The notes: a model not told the origin generated them from the sequence alone. 53,583 nt of DNA from JADJQU01 sp035490315 (GCA_035490315.1 DATHET010000043.1:1-53583); one strand, 5' to 3'; counted from the first letter of the stretch, positions 17,068 to 26,536 are shown. Translations and numbers: made by a program.

Positions 17068-19371
17068 ATGGCGCGGACTGAGGACGAGCGAGCGAGGGAT
17101 CGCAAGCTTCTGTGGGGCGCGTGCTTCTTCGTCGCACTGCTGCCGATCCTGTTCCATCTGCCCTACGTTTCCGGCGAGCGGATCCTGTACACCGCCGACA
17201 CGGCGCAGCTGCAATACCCGCGCTACAAGATCCTGTGCGACGCGCTGCAGAAGGAAGGTCAGCTTCCGCTGTGGCAGACCTGGCTCTACGCGGGCTCGCC
17301 GTTCCACGCGAATCCCGAGAACCCGACGCTGTACCCGCCGGTCCTGCTCTTCGCGCGTTTCTTCACGCCGATCTGGACGATCAACCTCACGATCCTCACG
17401 CACCTTTCGCTCGCGGCGCTGGGGATGTTCCTCCTGGTGCGCAGGTTGTGGAAGCGCGTCGACGTCGAGAGCGGATCCGGCGCGGTCGCGATCGGCGGAG
17501 CGATGGTCGCGGCCTGCGTGTTCTCGCTTTCGATGTGGACGCGCATCGATCATTTGAATTTCGTCGCGTACGGAGCGACGCACGCGCTGATCCCTTGGGT
17601 CCTGCTCGCGACGGAAGCCTTGCTCGACGGGCCGCGTCCTTTGCGCGCTGCGGGATGTCTTGGTTTGCTGCTCGGATTCCAGATCCAGACCGGCGGCTTG
17701 TTCGTCATTCCCTACGCGGCGATCTCGGTCGCGGCCTGGATTCTGTTCCTGGGACTGCTCGGCGGACGTGCGCGAGCCCTGCGCGTCGTGAGCTTCGGCC
17801 TGCTGGCGGCGCTCACCGCGGCTTTGATCGTGGGCGGAAAATTCCTTCCGTATCGGGAGTGGGTCGCCGTGACCAACCGCGCGGCGGTGCTCGATTACAG
17901 CGAGGCGGTCGGCAAGACGTTCTCGACGGGGAGCATGGGTTACTGGGATGAGGTCCTGGGGCGGGTGATCATGTTCACCTTCTTCGGAACCACGATCGCT
18001 CTCGCGCTGCTCGCGCTGCCGTTGTTGCGCAGCGGAGTGGTGCGCCTGGCCTTCGGGCTGGTGATCTGCTTCTTCCTGGTCGCGCTGGGGACGCCGCTGC
18101 ACCGGTTCCTGTACGACTATTTGCCGTTGTTCGATCACGTGCGCAATGCGGACCGTGCGTGGAGCGGGGTCAACGCGTTCCTGCCAATTCTTGCAGGACT
18201 CGGGATGTGCTGGGTGTTGTCGCGGTTCGCACGCCTGCGCGAAAGGCCGCTCGCGGCGAGCATCGCGGGTGGCGTGCTCGCCGCCATGCTCGCGCCACTG
18301 CTCGCCTATTCGTTCCGATTCGAGCCCGTCCTGAAGCACCCCGAGCGCTTCAGCGAGTTGCTCTCGCGCTACACACAGTGGCCCGAAGCGGCGCGCAGAG
18401 CGGGGACCGAATGGCGCGCGATGTACGTCGACCGGACCACGCCGGAGAATCGCAACGAGCAGTTCATCTCCACCGCTCTCGAGGTCGAGACTCCCGCCGG
18501 TTACCTGGGTCACGTGTGGCCGCGCGATCTGGAGCAACACCTGTATGGCTCCAGCGCCAAGCTGACCGATGTTCAGCGCTTCCGCCGGCGCTCGACGCTT
18601 TCGGTGCGCTACCTGGTGTCGACGACGAAGGCACCGGGCAGACCGCCGGCACGGGAGGACATCTTCCCTCAGTTCGCGGACGGGGATGATGTGATCGAGA
18701 ACGCCCTGGCTCGTCAGCGGGCCGTCGAGCCCTCGGTCGTCGCGGCTGTCTACGGCGACGATGATTGCAAGGTCGCCTACGCGATCCTCGACGAGGGAAC
18801 CACTCCCCTGCTGGAATGCGCCACGCTGCAGTTGCGCGCCGATCGCGAGCTTTCGGCCGACGAGCGCGCCGGCATCGACCTCTTGATCTTGCGCGGCCCG
18901 TCTTCGCCCGAGGCGCGGCAAACCGTGGGAGCGATGCGCGCGGACGGCAAGGGCGAGCGCGTGATCGAAATCAGCGCCGAGGTCTCGGACGAGGAGCAGG
19001 CTCGCGTGCTCCTGCTGGTGCACGACAAGCTGGCGATCGACGCCCTGAAGCTCGAGCCCTCGATCGATCGCCTGACGCGGCGCGCTTCCGATTCGACGCT
19101 CGTGGAACGCTCGGATGCCGCGCGCGGCCGCTGGCTGGTGGTCAGCGAACCCTGGTCGATCTACGCGGGCTGGAACGTCGTCGCGGCTTCGGGGGCGTCG
19201 CTGTCGATCGCTCGCGCCGACGGGATTTCATCCGCCGTGTTCCTCCCCGCCGGAGAAAAATCGCTGCACGCCGAGTACGCGCCCGAATCCGTCAAGACAG
19301 GCCTGTGGCTCTTCGCCGCGGGCGTGATCGCGGGTCTGCTCCTGATCCTCTGGCCTGCGCGCCCCCGCTAG
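17068..19371 (+). CDS. YfhO-like polytopic membrane protein (GT-C-type)
   Basis: This is a 767-aa protein. The N-terminal ~430 residues hold about 10-12 transmembrane segments. A periplasmic loop near the start contains D..QL..PR.K..CDAL..G.LPLWQ....G.PF.ANPE....YPP, the signature of YfhO-type membrane proteins and related GT-C glycosyltransferases. The C-terminal ~300 residues are largely extracytoplasmic, with a final TM helix (~740-760). YfhO relatives glycosylate lipoteichoic acid or are linked to surface polysaccharides; the acceptor here is unknown. The flippase upstream and the sugar nucleotidyltransferase and GT2 genes downstream (convergent, sharing the CTAG stop overlap at 19368-19371) support a role in surface glycan building. 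Confidence 0.8.
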   Translation: MARTEDERARDRKLLWGACFFVALLPILFHLPYVSGERILYTADTAQLQYPRYKILCDALQKEGQLPLWQTWLYAGSPFHANPENPTLYPPVLLFARFFTPIWTINLTILTHLSLAALGMFLLVRRLWKRVDVESGSGAVAIGGAMVAACVFSLSMWTRIDHLNFVAYGATHALIPWVLLATEALLDGPRPLRAAGCLGLLLGFQIQTGGLFVIPYAAISVAAWILFLGLLGGRARALRVVSFGLLAALTAALIVGGKFLPYREWVAVTNRAAVLDYSEAVGKTFSTGSMGYWDEVLGRVIMFTFFGTTIALALLALPLLRSGVVRLAFGLVICFFLVALGTPLHRFLYDYLPLFDHVRNADRAWSGVNAFLPILAGLGMCWVLSRFARLRERPLAASIAGGVLAAMLAPLLAYSFRFEPVLKHPERFSELLSRYTQWPEAARRAGTEWRAMYVDRTTPENRNEQFISTALEVETPAGYLGHVWPRDLEQHLYGSSAKLTDVQRFRRRSTLSVRYLVSTTKAPGRPPAREDIFPQFADGDDVIENALARQRAVEPSVVAAVYGDDDCKVAYAILDEGTTPLLECATLQLRADRELSADERAGIDLLILRGPSSPEARQTVGAMRADGKGERVIEISAEVSDEEQARVLLLVHDKLAIDALKLEPSIDRLTRRASDSTLVERSDAARGRWLVVSEPWSIYAGWNVVAASGASLSIARADGISSAVFLPAGEKSLHAEYAPESVKTGLWLFAAGVIAGLLLILWPARPR

Positions 19372-20357
19372 CTGACTGGATCTTTCGCCGTCAACGGGCA
19401 GTGGATGCGCAGCTCCTTCAGCACGACGCTGTCGACCACGTCCTCGCGATCGACGATGTGCGTGCCCGGCAGCAGGATCGAATTGATCACGCGAATGGGA
19501 TTGTCGATCACCACGTCGTCGCCGATCACCGCTCCTTCCAAGGTCGCGCCAGCGTGGATGCGCGCACTCGAGGAGATCGCGTTCTTCGCGCCGCTGTGGC
19601 GCAGGAAACGCGCATTGCAATCGAGGAGATCGACCGGAAACGTGATGTTGTAATCCCAGTCGACGACCTCGCAGGCTTTCACGCGGTAGCCGCTGTCGAT
19701 GAAGATCTGGATCGCGGTGGTCAACTCGTATTCGTCGCGCATCGCCGTGCGCGGAGTCTGGCGCAGGGCGTCGAAGATCTCCGGCCCGAACATGTACATG
19801 CCGCAGCCCTTGAGGTTGTTGACCAGGTAGCGCGGCTTTTCGACGACCTTGGAAACATTCAAATGGTCGTCGATGGTCACGGCGAAATTCTTCTGGATCG
19901 CGGCGGGATCGCTCTCGCGCTTGACCGCGAGCACGCCGTTGACGCCGCCGGACTCGAAGGTGCGCACCATCGCCTGGAGGTCCTTCGCGACGTAGAAAAT
20001 GTCGCCGAGGAACAACAGGAAAGGCCCCGACACGTGGCGCTCGAGCTGCATGGCCGCGTGGGCGATTCCGAGCGCGTGCTTCTGCTCGACGTAGCGGATC
20101 GCGACGCCGAAGCGCGAGCCATCGCCGAAGTGCTCGCGGATCAGCTCCTGCAAGTGGCCGACGACGATCACGATCTCGCGGATGCCGACCGACTTCATCT
20201 GCTCGACCTGATGCTCGAGGATCGGCCGGTTGACGATCGGCAGCATCGGCTTGGGATAGCGCGTGTTGAACGGATCGATGCGGCTGCCCTTGCCGGCGGA
20301 AAGGATCACGCCCGTGTGACGGGACTTCACGGTGGACTGCGCGGAGTTCGATTCCAT
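19368..20357 (-). CDS. Sugar nucleotidyltransferase (NDP-sugar pyrophosphorylase family)
   Basis: This 329-aa protein starts at ATG 20357. The N-terminal catalytic domain has the nucleotide-binding signature VILSAGKGSRI followed by RYPKPMLPIVNRPILEH, and the metal-binding Asp in LLFLGDIFYV. A DEYELTTAIQIFIDSG segment is typical of glucose-1-phosphate uridylyl/thymidylyltransferase and GlmU-like enzymes. The C-terminal ~70 residues have hexapeptide-like spacing (ISSSARIHAGATLEGAVIGDDVVIDNPIRVINSILLPG), so a left-handed beta-helix tail is likely. Reaction: NTP plus sugar-1-phosphate gives NDP-sugar plus PPi. The base and sugar cannot be told. It stands next to the flippase/YfhO pair and the GT2 gene, consistent with feeding glycan synthesis. 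Confidence 0.88.
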   Translation of the reverse strand: MESNSAQSTVKSRHTGVILSAGKGSRIDPFNTRYPKPMLPIVNRPILEHQVEQMKSVGIREIVIVVGHLQELIREHFGDGSRFGVAIRYVEQKHALGIAHAAMQLERHVSGPFLLFLGDIFYVAKDLQAMVRTFESGGVNGVLAVKRESDPAAIQKNFAVTIDDHLNVSKVVEKPRYLVNNLKGCGMYMFGPEIFDALRQTPRTAMRDEYELTTAIQIFIDSGYRVKACEVVDWDYNITFPVDLLDCNARFLRHSGAKNAISSSARIHAGATLEGAVIGDDVVIDNPIRVINSILLPGTHIVDREDVVDSVVLKELRIHCPLTAKDPVS

Positions 20358-20404
20358 GGGGCGGGAGTCTACTGTCGGTTCGCCGGCCGCCGAAGCTGGA
20401 GCGG

Positions 20405-21124
20405 CTATCCCAAGGACAATCGCTTGCGCACGATCGCCCGCAACATCCGCAGGGCAGTCATCGAGATCTTGCGGTAGTTGGCCGAGTGCTTCGATTCGCC
20501 GCCCATGCGGGCGTAGTAGTGCACCGGGATCTCGATCACCCGGATCCGCTGGCGCAGGGCTTCGCACATCATCTCGGGCGAAAACGCGGGACCGCGCTCG
20601 CGCACTCCTGGCCGGATGCGGGTCCAGGTCGATTTGTGCAGGGCGCGGTAGGTGCAACCGACGTCGGTCAATCGCGGCTCCATCGACAGGTACCAGGCGA
20701 CCTCGACCAGCTTGCCGACGATCACGTTCCCCCAGCGCAGCAGGGAGCGCATGTTCGCGGCTTGATCGACCATCTGCGACGTGGTGCGCGTGCCCATCAC
20801 CAGTGTGTCGGGCTCGAGGTAAGCCAGGAATTTCGGCAGGTCCTCGGCCTTGAACGAGCCGTCGGCTTCGGCGAGCACGAGCACGCCGTCGACGGCCGCG
20901 TCCATGCCAGCGCGCAAGGCGCAGCCGTAGCCGGCCTGCGTTTCGCTCACGACGCGAGCCCCGGCGGCGCGCGCCAGCTCGGCCGTCCTGTCGCGACAAT
21001 TGTTGTCGACGACCAGCACCTCGTCGACCCCCGCGCGCGAGCGAAAATCCGAGACAACTGCCGCGATCGTCGCTTCCTCGTTGTACGCGGGAATGATGAC
21101 AGTGACGTGCTCTCGCTCGAGCAT
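20405..21124 (-). CDS. Glycosyltransferase family 2
   Basis: This 239-aa protein starts at ATG 21124. It has the GT2 signature VTVIIPAYNEEATIAAVV at the start, VLVVDNNCRDRT (nucleotide-binding Asp), and EADGSFKAED in the place of the DxD-type metal motif. It also has the later DVGCTYRAL and EIPVHYYARMGGESKH blocks common in dolichyl-phosphate-mannose-synthase-like GT2 enzymes. No C-terminal TM segments follow, so it is a soluble or peripheral enzyme that transfers a sugar from an NDP-sugar to a lipid carrier or saccharide. It lies 47 nt upstream of the nucleotidyltransferase gene on the same strand, so the two are probably co-transcribed. A very large hairpin lies 58 nt upstream of its start. 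Confidence 0.9.
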   Translation of the reverse strand: MLEREHVTVIIPAYNEEATIAAVVSDFRSRAGVDEVLVVDNNCRDRTAELARAAGARVVSETQAGYGCALRAGMDAAVDGVLVLAEADGSFKAEDLPKFLAYLEPDTLVMGTRTTSQMVDQAANMRSLLRWGNVIVGKLVEVAWYLSMEPRLTDVGCTYRALHKSTWTRIRPGVRERGPAFSPEMMCEALRQRIRVIEIPVHYYARMGGESKHSANYRKISMTALRMLRAIVRKRLSLG

Positions 21125-21181
21125 TCGCGGTGCGTGGGTTCCGGGTGAAGGAGGCGGGCCGGGGAAGCGGCGAAGTGTACC

Positions 21182-21283
21182 CGGAGTCAGGTGAATTCGT
21201 CCGGAGTCGTGATGGCAAGCCGCGCGCCGCATTCGCGGCGCGCGGCTCGCCATCAAGACTCCGGACGAATTCACCTGACTCCG
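21182..21283. repeat. 49-bp near-perfect hairpin (inverted repeat) in a divergent promoter region
   Basis: Arms 21182-21230 and 21235-21283 pair at 47 of 49 positions (mismatches at 21209/21256 and 21217/21248) around an ATTC loop. The outer part holds the direct repeat CCGGAGTC twice (at 21181-21188 and 21201-21208); the inner part is a very GC-rich GCCGCGCGCCGC stem. It fills half of the 199-bp space between the GT2 start (21124, minus) and the ChaN-like start (21324, plus). That leaves 57 bp and 40 bp for the two promoters. This is not where a terminator is expected. Confidence 0.9.
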
Positions 21284-21323
21284 TACTGGCTCGATCAAAT
21301 CAGCAACTCCGTACAATCCCCAA

Positions 21324-22211
21324 ATGCCCCAGCCCCGCCTCGCGCTCCCGATTCTCTTCCTCCTGTTCTCGCTCGTCGGGTGCGCAGCTCGCGGCTCGCT
21401 CGACTCCGGTGGCGGCTCCAGCGGCGGAGCCTGGATCGCGGTCGAGACGAAGAGCGGCAAGACCGTCGACCTCGACGAAATGGCGAGCAAGCTCGCGCTC
21501 TGCGACGTCGTCTTCCTCGGCGAAGAGCACGACCAGGACGTCGGCCACGCCCTGCAGCTCGCACTGACCGAACGCATCCTCGCCCTGCGGCCCAATGGCA
21601 GCTTGTCCTTCGAGATGATCGAGCGCGACGCCCAGACCGAGCTCGATCGCTACCTCGCCGGCGAGATCGACGAAGAAACTTTCCTTCGAAAAACCAAGTC
21701 CTGGCCGAACTACCGCCCGCACTACCGCCCGATGGTCGAGCTCGCGAAGTCCCACAACCTGCCCGTGATCGCGGCGAACGTGCCGCGTCCACTGGCCTCG
21801 CGCGTCTCCCACGAGGGGCTCGCTCCCGTCGCGCGCCAGGCTTTCATGCCGCGCGAAATCATCGCGGCTCCCGGCGAATACCGCCGGCGTTTCGCGATCG
21901 TGATGGGCAAGGAGCCCGACTCGACCGAGCCCGGGCTCGCGCTGTGGTTCCTCGCGCAGTGCGTCAAGGACGAAGCGATGGCCGAGTCTATCGAAAGGGC
22001 CCTGTTGACTCCTCCTTCGGGTCGAATCGTCGTGCACTACTGTGGCCACTTCCATTCCGACTATCGCCTCGGAACCGTCGAGCGCCTGCTGCGCCGCCAG
22101 CCTTCGCTGAAGATCGGCGTGGTCACGATGCGCAGCGAGGAGCGCGATCCCGCGCGCGTCGACGCGGAGCTCGCTCGCGCGGCCGATTACGTCTGGCTGG
22201 TCCGCAAATGA
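21324..22211 (+). CDS. ChaN-like (haem-binding uptake, Tiki-superfamily) lipoprotein
   Basis: This 295-aa protein has a lipoprotein signal: hydrophobic ILFLLFSLVGC with Cys at ~20. The mature part carries the ChaN/Cofac_haem_bdg pattern: DVVFLGEEHDQDVGHALQL near residue 62 (G-E-x-H-D...H), a LSFEMIERD block, and a C-terminal VVHYCGHFHSDYRLGTVERL with His residues fitting the family's metal or haem site. The family is linked to iron uptake in some bacteria, but its biochemistry is not settled. The gene overlaps the following glycosyltransferase start by 4 nt (22208-22211), so they are translationally coupled, although no functional link is obvious. Confidence 0.83.
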   Translation: MPQPRLALPILFLLFSLVGCAARGSLDSGGGSSGGAWIAVETKSGKTVDLDEMASKLALCDVVFLGEEHDQDVGHALQLALTERILALRPNGSLSFEMIERDAQTELDRYLAGEIDEETFLRKTKSWPNYRPHYRPMVELAKSHNLPVIAANVPRPLASRVSHEGLAPVARQAFMPREIIAAPGEYRRRFAIVMGKEPDSTEPGLALWFLAQCVKDEAMAESIERALLTPPSGRIVVHYCGHFHSDYRLGTVERLLRRQPSLKIGVVTMRSEERDPARVDAELARAADYVWLVRK

Positions 22212-23335
22212 ATTCGCCCGTGCGCGTCGGGCTCGACTACCGCCCCGCGCTGGTCAATCGCGAAGGGATCGGCCGCTACACGCGCGAGCTGGTGCGCGCC
22301 CTGATCCAGGAAGGAGCCGGGGAAAGCCTGCGCCTGTTCGGCTCGACCCTCGCGCCCTCGAAGTTCACGGCCGAAGAGCTTGGCTTGGCGGGCTCGAAAG
22401 TCCGCTCGGTTCGCTGGCGGGTTCCCTCGAAGTGGACGTCGAGCCTGCTGCGCGCCAGCTCGCGCGGGGTCGACGATCTGCTCGGCGGCGTCGACCTCTT
22501 CCACCACACCCAGCCGAACCTGCTTCCGGTGCGCAGGGCTCGCGAGGTGGCGACGATCTTCGATTGCATCTACCTCGAGCGCGAAGGCTGGCTCGCCGAT
22601 GACGGCGCCCTGCGCATGGAGCGCGCGGCGCGCGACCAGGTGCGGCGCGCGAAACTGGTCTTCGTTCCGACGCACTTCGTCGCGGGCGAGGTCGTCGCGC
22701 GCCTGGGAGCGCGAGCGGAGCAGGTCGTGGTCACCGAGCTCGGCTGCGATCACGCCGCGCGCGGCGCGACGATGCGCAACGCGCTTGCATCGAAGGCCCA
22801 GCCCTTCCTGCTCAGCGTCTCGCGCGTCGACGCGCGCAAGAATCATCTGCGCATGCTCGAAGCGTTCGAGCAGCTCGTCGCGGAAGGCATGCCCGAGCGC
22901 TGGATCGTGGTCGGCCCGCGCGGGCACGGAGCAGAAGCCTTCGAAGCCGCCCTTAAGCGATCGAAGGCCCGCGAACGCGTCGAATGGCGCCAGTCCGTCT
23001 CCGACTCCGAGCTCGCCCTGCTCTACGCCGAGGCCCAGGCCTTCGTGTTCGCGAGCTTGAGCGAGGGTTTCGGGCTCCCACCCCTCGAAGCAATGGTCCA
23101 CGGCCTGCCCGTCGTCGCCAGCAACACGACCTGCCTGCCCGAGGTCTGCGGGGACGCCGCGCTCCTGGTCGATCCCCTCGACGTCGACGCGATCGCCGCT
23201 GCACTGCGCAGTCTGCTCCGCGAGCCCGAGCTGGCGAGCGACCTCGCCGCGCGCGGCCGCAAGCGCGCGGCTCGATTCACCTGGCGCGAATGCGCGCGCA
23301 AAACCCTCGCTGCCTACGCGCGCGCGGGAAATTGA
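22208..23335 (+). CDS. Glycosyltransferase family 4 (GT-B fold)
   Basis: This 375-aa protein starts at ATG 22208, overlapping the preceding stop. It has a GT-B fold: an N-terminal GLDYRPALVNREGIGRYTRELV (acceptor-side Gly-rich turn), FHHTQPNLLP in the middle, LSVSRVDARKNHLRMLEAF at the start of the donor domain, and the retaining-GT motif E-x7-E as EGFGLPPLEAM near residue 287. It transfers sugars from NDP-sugar donors to cell-surface glycan intermediates. Two similar GT genes are at 31174-33314, so the window has at least four GT4/GT1-type enzymes. Confidence 0.92.
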   Translation: MNSPVRVGLDYRPALVNREGIGRYTRELVRALIQEGAGESLRLFGSTLAPSKFTAEELGLAGSKVRSVRWRVPSKWTSSLLRASSRGVDDLLGGVDLFHHTQPNLLPVRRAREVATIFDCIYLEREGWLADDGALRMERAARDQVRRAKLVFVPTHFVAGEVVARLGARAEQVVVTELGCDHAARGATMRNALASKAQPFLLSVSRVDARKNHLRMLEAFEQLVAEGMPERWIVVGPRGHGAEAFEAALKRSKARERVEWRQSVSDSELALLYAEAQAFVFASLSEGFGLPPLEAMVHGLPVVASNTTCLPEVCGDAALLVDPLDVDAIAAALRSLLREPELASDLAARGRKRAARFTWRECARKTLAAYARAGN

Positions 23336-23374
23336 TCGCTGACGGCTTCGCCCTCGAGTGGCACAATCTGCCGC

Positions 23375-26300
23375 GTGGCACGCAGAGGCTGGATCGGACT
23401 GGGACTGGCGCTCCTCGCAGCCTTCGCGCCCGCGCAGGAGCCGCCGAGTGCCCCCGCCGCGGAGCAGCGAATGGTCCCCAAGGAGACCGAGGCCACCCAG
23501 GCCGCTGCGACCGAGGCTCGCGCGGCCCTCGACCAGGCCCGCGAGCTGAAAAAGAGCGGCAGCCCGGGCGACGTTCGCGCGGCGCTGCGCGAAGCGGTCG
23601 CGGCCCTGCTCGAAGTCCCTGACCGCGAGGCGAGCGGCCAGATCGCCGAGGCCTTGACGCAACTGGGCACACTCGCGTCGCAGATGAACGACACCGAGTG
23701 CGTCGTCCAGATCTTCGAGCCCGTGCTCGCCTTCCGCACCGCGACCCTGGGATCCGACGCCGAGAAGGTGCAGGTGATCCGCGCCACCCTCGGCATGGCT
23801 TACCTGGCGCTAGGGGAAACCGATCGCAGCCGCGACATGCTCGAGATTCCGCTCGAGTGGGCGCGGCGCAGCCTGCCGCCGGACGATCCGCGCCTGCTCG
23901 ACGCGATGTCGAACTTCGCCTCGGTGCTGCATTACAAGCACGACGGCGAAGGCGCGCGGCTCTTGATGGCGGATGTCGTCGAGAGGCTCTTGAAGACCCA
24001 CGACGCCGACGATCCAGAGATCCAGTGGGCCTTCGCGAATCTCGGCAACATCCTCGACAAGCTCGGCGACGTCGATGGAGCCGTCGCCAACCGCGAGCAC
24101 GTGCACCGCATCTTCAGCCTCTCGCGGCCCGCCGACCACGCCGACGTGATGTTCGCTCGCCAGAACCTGGCCTTGTCGCTGCGGCGCTCGGGCGATCCGA
24201 TCGCGGCGCGTACTTTATTGGAGGACGTGCTCGCCTGGGACGAGAAGGTCTATCCGCCGGGCCACCTCTCGATCGAGCGCACGCGGCAGAACCTCGCCAA
24301 TGCCCTGCTCGATCTCGGCGACTTCGAGAGCGGGCGGATCCTGCTCGAGGGCGTGGTCGAGCGGCTCGAGAAAAAGGGCGTGCCCAGCAATCCGGTCCTG
24401 CTCAACGCGCGCACGGGCCTCTTGTGGGCCCTCGCCGACCAGGGCCGTCACGAAGAAGCCGCCGACATGGCCGCCAAGCTCTCCGAAGCTTGCAGCAATG
24501 CCTTCGGCCCCGACAACATCGCGACGATCCACGCCAGATCGGGCCTTGCGCGCGAGCTGGACAGGCTCGGCAATCACGCGGAGTCGGTCGAGATCGGCGT
24601 GGAGCTGCTCGCCCAGCTCAAGGAGAAATATCCCGACGACGAGTACTCGCTCCTGATCGAGGAATCGAATCAGGCCGAAGCCCTGCTCCCGCTCGGGAAG
24701 TCCGAGGAAGCCGAGAAACTCTTCGAGCACGCGCTCGAGATCAGCATGCGCCGGCTGGGACAGGAACACGGCCTGACCCTGCACATCCAGTGCGCACTCG
24801 CCGGCTCGATCGAGGATCGCAAGCCAGAGCGCGCCCGAGACATCCTGCGCGACGTTGGCCAGCGGCTCTTGCCGAGCCTCGCCGCGGCCACCGCGTCGCT
24901 GTCGCCGCGCGAAGCGGAGCTGCGCGCCTGCTCGCTCTCTCCGCTCGTCGACGTCGTGATCGCTCGCTGCCTGAAGAGCGAAGATGCCGCACTGGTCTTC
25001 GAGCTGGTCGAGACTTCGCGCCAGGCATCCTGGACCGGCACGCGGGCCCTGGCGTTCCTCGATCGCGCCTGCGCCAGCGACGACGGAGCGCGCAAGCTGC
25101 GCGACGACCTGCGCTCCAAGAGCGCGCAGATGGCCGAGTTCGCGCAGAGCGGCCGCCGCGAGGAATACCAGAAAGCGGCCCTCGAGCGCGGCCTCTTGGA
25201 GCAGCGTCTCACCGCCAGCGTCGCGGGCTTGGGCCCCCTCTCGCGGATCAGCGCCAAGCCCGCGGAGATCGCCAAGCACCTGCCCGACGGCTCGGCCGCG
25301 ATTTCGTTCCGGCGCTACGACATCGACATCGGCGAGGACGAGGAGGGGCGCCTCGGCTACTACGCTGCCTTCGTGCTGCGCCACGACGGCTCGCTGCGGC
25401 GCGTCGAGCTCGGGCCCGCGGCGGCGATCGAGCGCGCGCTCGAACGCTGGCGGACTGCGATCGGCATCGGCGCGAGCGCGGGTGCGCCCGAGGCTCAACA
25501 GAAGAGCGGCGTGGAATTGCGCGAGCTGCTCGTCGACAAGCTGCGCGAGCCCGCCGGCGACGCGCGGCGCTGGATCGTGGCGCCCGACGACGTCCTGCAC
25601 CTGATTCCGCTCGAGGCCTTGCCGCAGGGCGATGGCGTGGTCGGCGACGAGATCCAGATCGAGCTGCGCACCCATCTCGGCGAGCTCACGGAGGAGCGCG
25701 CGAAGGATGTCTCGGCGCGCGACCTCGTCGCGCTGGGCGGGATCGATTTCGACGCGCCCTTCGCCAAGCCGAAGGAGGCGGCGCCAGCCGTCGATGCGGC
25801 GAGCAAGCCCCTTTCGCGCGGCGGAGGGTCGGAGCTCGGCGGCGATCGCATGCCTCCGCGCCCCGCGCACTTCCCGGTGCTGGTCGCATCCGGCGCGGAA
25901 GTCGCCGCGGTGGCCGGGATGTTCCGCGCCCGACCCGGTGAGACCTCGCAAGCACGCGTGCTCGCCGGCGCCGAGGCGACCAAGTCGGCCCTGGCCGAGC
26001 TCGCGCCGCGGGCCCGCTGGCTGCACATCGCGACCCACGGTTTCTCCGCGCCCGAAGCGATCGCTTCGCTCGACGCTTCGGCGAGCTCTGGTTCCAACTT
26101 CGAGCGCGAAGTCCGCGGACTTTCGCCGCGCGTGCTCTGCGGTCTCGCCCTCGCCGGAGCCAACGCGCCGGTCGACGTGGTCGAGCGCACCCGCGGAGTG
26201 CTGACCGCCGAGGAGCTCGCCTACCTGGACCTCAACGGCTGCGAGCTGGCCGTGCTCTCGGCCTGCGATTCGAGCCTCGGCGTGCGCCGCAGCGGCCAGA

Positions 26301-26533
26301 GCGTGGCCTCGCTGCAGAGCGCGCTGCACGCGGCCGGCGCGCGCAGCGCGCTCACCGCGCGCTGGAGCGTCTCGGACGAAGCGACGAGCGCGCTGATGCT
26401 CGCCTTCTACAAGGGCATCTGGGTCGATCACCTGCCGAAGGGCGAGGCCTTGTGGCGCGCGAAGAATGAAATGCGCCGCCGCCGTTCCCCCACCCGTGAA
26501 TGGGCGGCCTGGGTGCTCACCGGCGAGAACTGA
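23375..26533 (+). CDS. Secreted TPR-CHAT domain protein (caspase-like)
   Basis: This 1052-aa protein starts at GTG 23375, directly before a signal peptide (residues ~5-20, cleavage near APAQ). Residues ~40-480 are tandem ~42-residue helical repeats of the TPR_10/TPR_12 kind (for example LNARTGLLWALADQGRHEEAADMAAKL). The C-terminal third is a CHAT domain: a VLVASGAEVAAVAGMF linker, the His of IATHGF (His888), and the Cys of LSACDSSLG (Cys964), then SLQSALHAAGARSALTARWSVSD and a terminal WAAWVLTGE. His and Cys are both present, so a separase/caspase-like peptidase is plausible. The signal peptide suggests it works outside the cytoplasm. Neighbours give no clear partner. Confidence 0.88.
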   Translation: MARRGWIGLGLALLAAFAPAQEPPSAPAAEQRMVPKETEATQAAATEARAALDQARELKKSGSPGDVRAALREAVAALLEVPDREASGQIAEALTQLGTLASQMNDTECVVQIFEPVLAFRTATLGSDAEKVQVIRATLGMAYLALGETDRSRDMLEIPLEWARRSLPPDDPRLLDAMSNFASVLHYKHDGEGARLLMADVVERLLKTHDADDPEIQWAFANLGNILDKLGDVDGAVANREHVHRIFSLSRPADHADVMFARQNLALSLRRSGDPIAARTLLEDVLAWDEKVYPPGHLSIERTRQNLANALLDLGDFESGRILLEGVVERLEKKGVPSNPVLLNARTGLLWALADQGRHEEAADMAAKLSEACSNAFGPDNIATIHARSGLARELDRLGNHAESVEIGVELLAQLKEKYPDDEYSLLIEESNQAEALLPLGKSEEAEKLFEHALEISMRRLGQEHGLTLHIQCALAGSIEDRKPERARDILRDVGQRLLPSLAAATASLSPREAELRACSLSPLVDVVIARCLKSEDAALVFELVETSRQASWTGTRALAFLDRACASDDGARKLRDDLRSKSAQMAEFAQSGRREEYQKAALERGLLEQRLTASVAGLGPLSRISAKPAEIAKHLPDGSAAISFRRYDIDIGEDEEGRLGYYAAFVLRHDGSLRRVELGPAAAIERALERWRTAIGIGASAGAPEAQQKSGVELRELLVDKLREPAGDARRWIVAPDDVLHLIPLEALPQGDGVVGDEIQIELRTHLGELTEERAKDVSARDLVALGGIDFDAPFAKPKEAAPAVDAASKPLSRGGGSELGGDRMPPRPAHFPVLVASGAEVAAVAGMFRARPGETSQARVLAGAEATKSALAELAPRARWLHIATHGFSAPEAIASLDASASSGSNFEREVRGLSPRVLCGLALAGANAPVDVVERTRGVLTAEELAYLDLNGCELAVLSACDSSLGVRRSGQSVASLQSALHAAGARSALTARWSVSDEATSALMLAFYKGIWVDHLPKGEALWRAKNEMRRRRSPTREWAAWVLTGEN

Positions 26534-26536
26534 GCA

